A DNA stretch of 64,000 nucleotides. Origin: an uncultured Polaribacter sp. GTDB lineage: Bacteria > Bacteroidota > Bacteroidia > Flavobacteriales > Flavobacteriaceae. Numbering within the stretch: position 1 is the first letter of the stretch; every line of letters begins with the position of its first letter. The stretch spans positions 248,001-312,000 of the forward strand of contig NZ_CANMHM010000003.1 in assembly GCF_947497695.1 (NCBI RefSeq), read 5' to 3'. The position numbers were made by a program, and so were the translations under genes. Positions 61,974 to 64,000 of the stretch are shown one piece after another. The notes beneath the pieces were generated by a model that searched no databases, had not been told where the DNA came from, and saw only the letters and a list, made by a program, of their open reading frames with translations.

Positions 61974-64000
61974 ATGTCGAAAACCAACCAACTTATATTA
62001 CTTCTTGATTCACTCGATAAAAAAGAATTTGATAAAATTGTTAAAATATATTTACAAAAAGAATATGGATTTAAAAAAGTTGTTTTTACTGACGGTAAAG
62101 ATGATGTTGGACTAGATATTAGAGTTTTTGATTTTGAAGGTCAGAATATACAATACCAATTAACGGTACAGAAGTCGAAAAGTCAAAGTGAAATGTATTC
62201 ATTTACAAAAAAAGTAATTGAAGATGTCGAAAAAGCTAAAATTAATGTTTCTGAATTTGATTCAAAAGACAAACTTATTTTCTTTTATTCTAAAAAATTA
62301 ACAAATAAGAGAATTAGAAACTTACAAGGAATTGCATTTAAAGAGCATTCTATAAACCTTGAGATAATAGACGCTAATCGCATTGCTGAAGAAGCTGAAA
62401 ACATAATTGAAATTCAATCTGAACTTTATAAGATTAACGAGTTAGATAAATTTAAAGTTGATAATAGTTCATTTGACAACAACTTACTTTATGACCTATT
62501 ATCATTTGGTAAACCTACAGAGTTTAAAACCCAAATCATTGATTCATTTGTTTTACAGCTATTCTTTATAAAAGAAAATCTTGAAAAGAAAGAAGTTAAG
62601 GAAGCTTGTGAAAATCAATTTCAAGTAAAAGAAAATGATGTTTTTTACAATAAATTAATAAATAGGTTTTTATCAGAAAAAAGAATTATAAAAAATAAAA
62701 CTTTAGGCAATTATAGTTTAACAAGTGATGAAAAAAACAGATTAGACTCAAGAAATAAAGAATTTGAACTAGAAAAAAAATTATTCATTAAAAATGTAAT
62801 TGAAATACTTACAAAGTACAATCAAGAACAAGACGTTGACAATTATATTATACAATTAAAACAACTTTATATAGATAACTTTAATTCAGATTTATCCGAT
62901 GCTTTAAAAAATGACGAAGAATTTCACATATTTAGTATGTGTAGAGATTTTGTTAAATTTATTGAAATCAAAATAAAGAATAAATCTAAAGCTAAAGAGT
63001 TATCTAAAGAGCTTTTAAAATTTTGTGTAAATAATAAGTTTATACAAAAAATTGCAGCGAGTAAAGTTTACTCTAGTAGAATTGATAATTCTCGCCTTGA
63101 AAATTATTTAAATAACAAAAAGAAAATTTTTATAGATACAGCTATTGGATTAAATAGTTTATGCTATTTTTTTAATCCTAAAATAGATTATCAAAATTAT
63201 TTTTATAGAGCAACAAAAAACTTAATAGAGTTTGCTAAGAATGAAAATATTAAACTATATATTTCTCAAAGATATGTATGGGAAATGCAAAGTCAAATAA
63301 ATGATGCTTTCAACTTAGTTCCTTTTACATTAATACCTCAATTTGAACATCTTGGCTCTTCAAGAAATATTTTCTACAACTTTTTTAATTTTTTAAAAAA
63401 AACAGATAATATAGATGATAATATAAATTTTAAAGATTTTCTTGAAAAATTTGGATTTAGAGAACGAAGTGGCTCAAAGTCTTTTCAATCTATAATTCTT
63501 AATTCTCTTTCTCAAATTCAAATAGAAGAACAAGTAATAGAAAAAGTTTACAATATTGAGGAAGCTAACAAAATATTCAGTGACTCATTATTAAAATTAC
63601 ATAAACAAAAATCAAGTTTTACTCAAAGTAATGATAGTATTATGTTAGAGTTTCTTGCTGATGACGATGTAGAAGTTCATCCACTTCAACCTGTTTTTCT
63701 AACTTGGGATAGAGCGTTTTTCGAATCTCACGTAGCTTATAATAAAAAATTTCCAAAATCTCAAGATTGGCTGATGTTATCGCCAAATAAACTAGTTGAT
63801 GTTTATAGTATCTTAAAATTTTCTATAAATTCTGAAACAGTAACAGAAAATTTATTAGCATTAATTTCTGATGATATAATACAAAACACATATTCTCTTG
63901 TGGACACATTATCAATTGTATTAAATCCAAATGATGATGTGGGATTAGAATATTCTACAAAATTGGCAAAAATAAGAGAGTCAGAAATAAACAAATTAAA
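61974..64000 (+). CDS. large nuclease-like protein (Mrr-like + winged helix + PIN), incomplete
   Basis: An open frame from the ATG at 61974 to the window edge: 675 residues with no stop. Residues 15-135 resemble an Mrr-type restriction endonuclease fold (FDKIVKIYLQKEYGF, Asp48 in GLDIRVFDF, strand YQLTVQKSK with Lys67, later LIFFYSKKLT), although the QxK motif is irregular. Residues 200-260 look like a winged helix. Residues 384-590 are a PIN-like nuclease with all four acidic positions: Asp388 (IFIDTAIGLN), Glu437 (YVWEMQS), Asp554 (QSNDSIMLEFL), Asp579 (FLTWDRAFF). Codon use is as AT-rich as the neighbours. It sits just after prfB, at a possible accessory-gene boundary (GTTGCCAACAATGC at 61925). 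Nucleic-acid cleavage in defence is inferred, not shown. Confidence 0.7.
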   Translation, partial: MSKTNQLILLLDSLDKKEFDKIVKIYLQKEYGFKKVVFTDGKDDVGLDIRVFDFEGQNIQYQLTVQKSKSQSEMYSFTKKVIEDVEKAKINVSEFDSKDKLIFFYSKKLTNKRIRNLQGIAFKEHSINLEIIDANRIAEEAENIIEIQSELYKINELDKFKVDNSSFDNNLLYDLLSFGKPTEFKTQIIDSFVLQLFFIKENLEKKEVKEACENQFQVKENDVFYNKLINRFLSEKRIIKNKTLGNYSLTSDEKNRLDSRNKEFELEKKLFIKNVIEILTKYNQEQDVDNYIIQLKQLYIDNFNSDLSDALKNDEEFHIFSMCRDFVKFIEIKIKNKSKAKELSKELLKFCVNNKFIQKIAASKVYSSRIDNSRLENYLNNKKKIFIDTAIGLNSLCYFFNPKIDYQNYFYRATKNLIEFAKNENIKLYISQRYVWEMQSQINDAFNLVPFTLIPQFEHLGSSRNIFYNFFNFLKKTDNIDDNINFKDFLEKFGFRERSGSKSFQSIILNSLSQIQIEEQVIEKVYNIEEANKIFSDSLLKLHKQKSSFTQSNDSIMLEFLADDDVEVHPLQPVFLTWDRAFFESHVAYNKKFPKSQDWLMLSPNKLVDVYSILKFSINSETVTENLLALISDDIIQNTYSLVDTLSIVLNPNDDVGLEYSTKLAKIRESEINKL

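Noticed and set aside
63803..63994. 63-codon open frame on the minus strand
   Set aside because: Antisense to the large plus-strand frame from 61974, which has a coherent PIN domain there.

Overview
The window is about 30% GC, gene-dense and typical of a marine or host-associated member of the Flavobacteriaceae (Bacteroidota), close to Polaribacter or Tenacibaculum in gene content. Pointers are the flavobacterial promoter pattern (TTG, 17-23 nt, TAnnTTTG), frequent TTG starts, a TonB-dependent receptor, bacillithiol synthesis (bshA), a SpoIIM/DUF4129/DUF4350/MoxR/DUF58/RDD cluster, an OstA-like protein, polyphosphate glucokinase and carotenoid genes. The genus is an inference. I saw no rRNA, tRNA, insertion sequence or CRISPR array.

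Layout. 1-596 holds three tandem palindromic intergenic repeats. 597-8445 carries a secreted TIM-barrel protein, an unusual SDR, a cold-shock protein followed by a candidate small RNA (4558-4645), a ThiE-like protein, a truncated DEAD-box protein, a GAF histidine kinase and a DUF2237 protein. 8496-20705 carries an acyl-CoA oxidase-like enzyme, a TonB-dependent receptor, PNPOx-like and caspase-fold-like proteins, an XRE regulator with an array of likely operators, an M14 peptidase, an Lrp regulator, an MDR reductase, a pseudouridine synthase and a thioredoxin-like lipoprotein. 20974-29009 is the DUF805 pair plus the MoxR/DUF58/SpoIIM/RDD envelope cluster, split by about 1 kb of nested inverted repeats.

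29010-31060 is an accessory pocket: palindromes of unknown type plus a TOPRIM-domain gene whose 5' end looks frameshifted or non-canonically started. 31228-48518 is mostly core metabolism and information processing (glyA, bshA, transketolase N-terminal half, PIN/DUF6364 toxin-antitoxin pair, dnaB, an rRNA/tRNA methyltransferase with ppgK, an M48 protease, a RelA/SpoT homologue, a Fur-family regulator, purA). 48597-57487 includes an uncharacterised cysteine-rich 599-residue protein, the OstA-like/aminotransferase pair, a lipoprotein, a Crp regulator and a LysM protein.

56642-59909 is a carotenoid unit: crtB and crtI behind a MerR-type regulator that carries both signature motifs of CarH/LitR B12-dependent photoreceptors. 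The same palindrome overlaps the -10 elements of crtI and of the regulator, suggesting light-controlled pigment synthesis with autoregulation. The window ends with prfB and then an incomplete large gene (61974 to the edge, still open) with an Mrr-like N-terminal region, a likely winged helix and a complete set of PIN-nuclease acidic residues. This is the best candidate here for an undescribed, possibly anti-phage, system.
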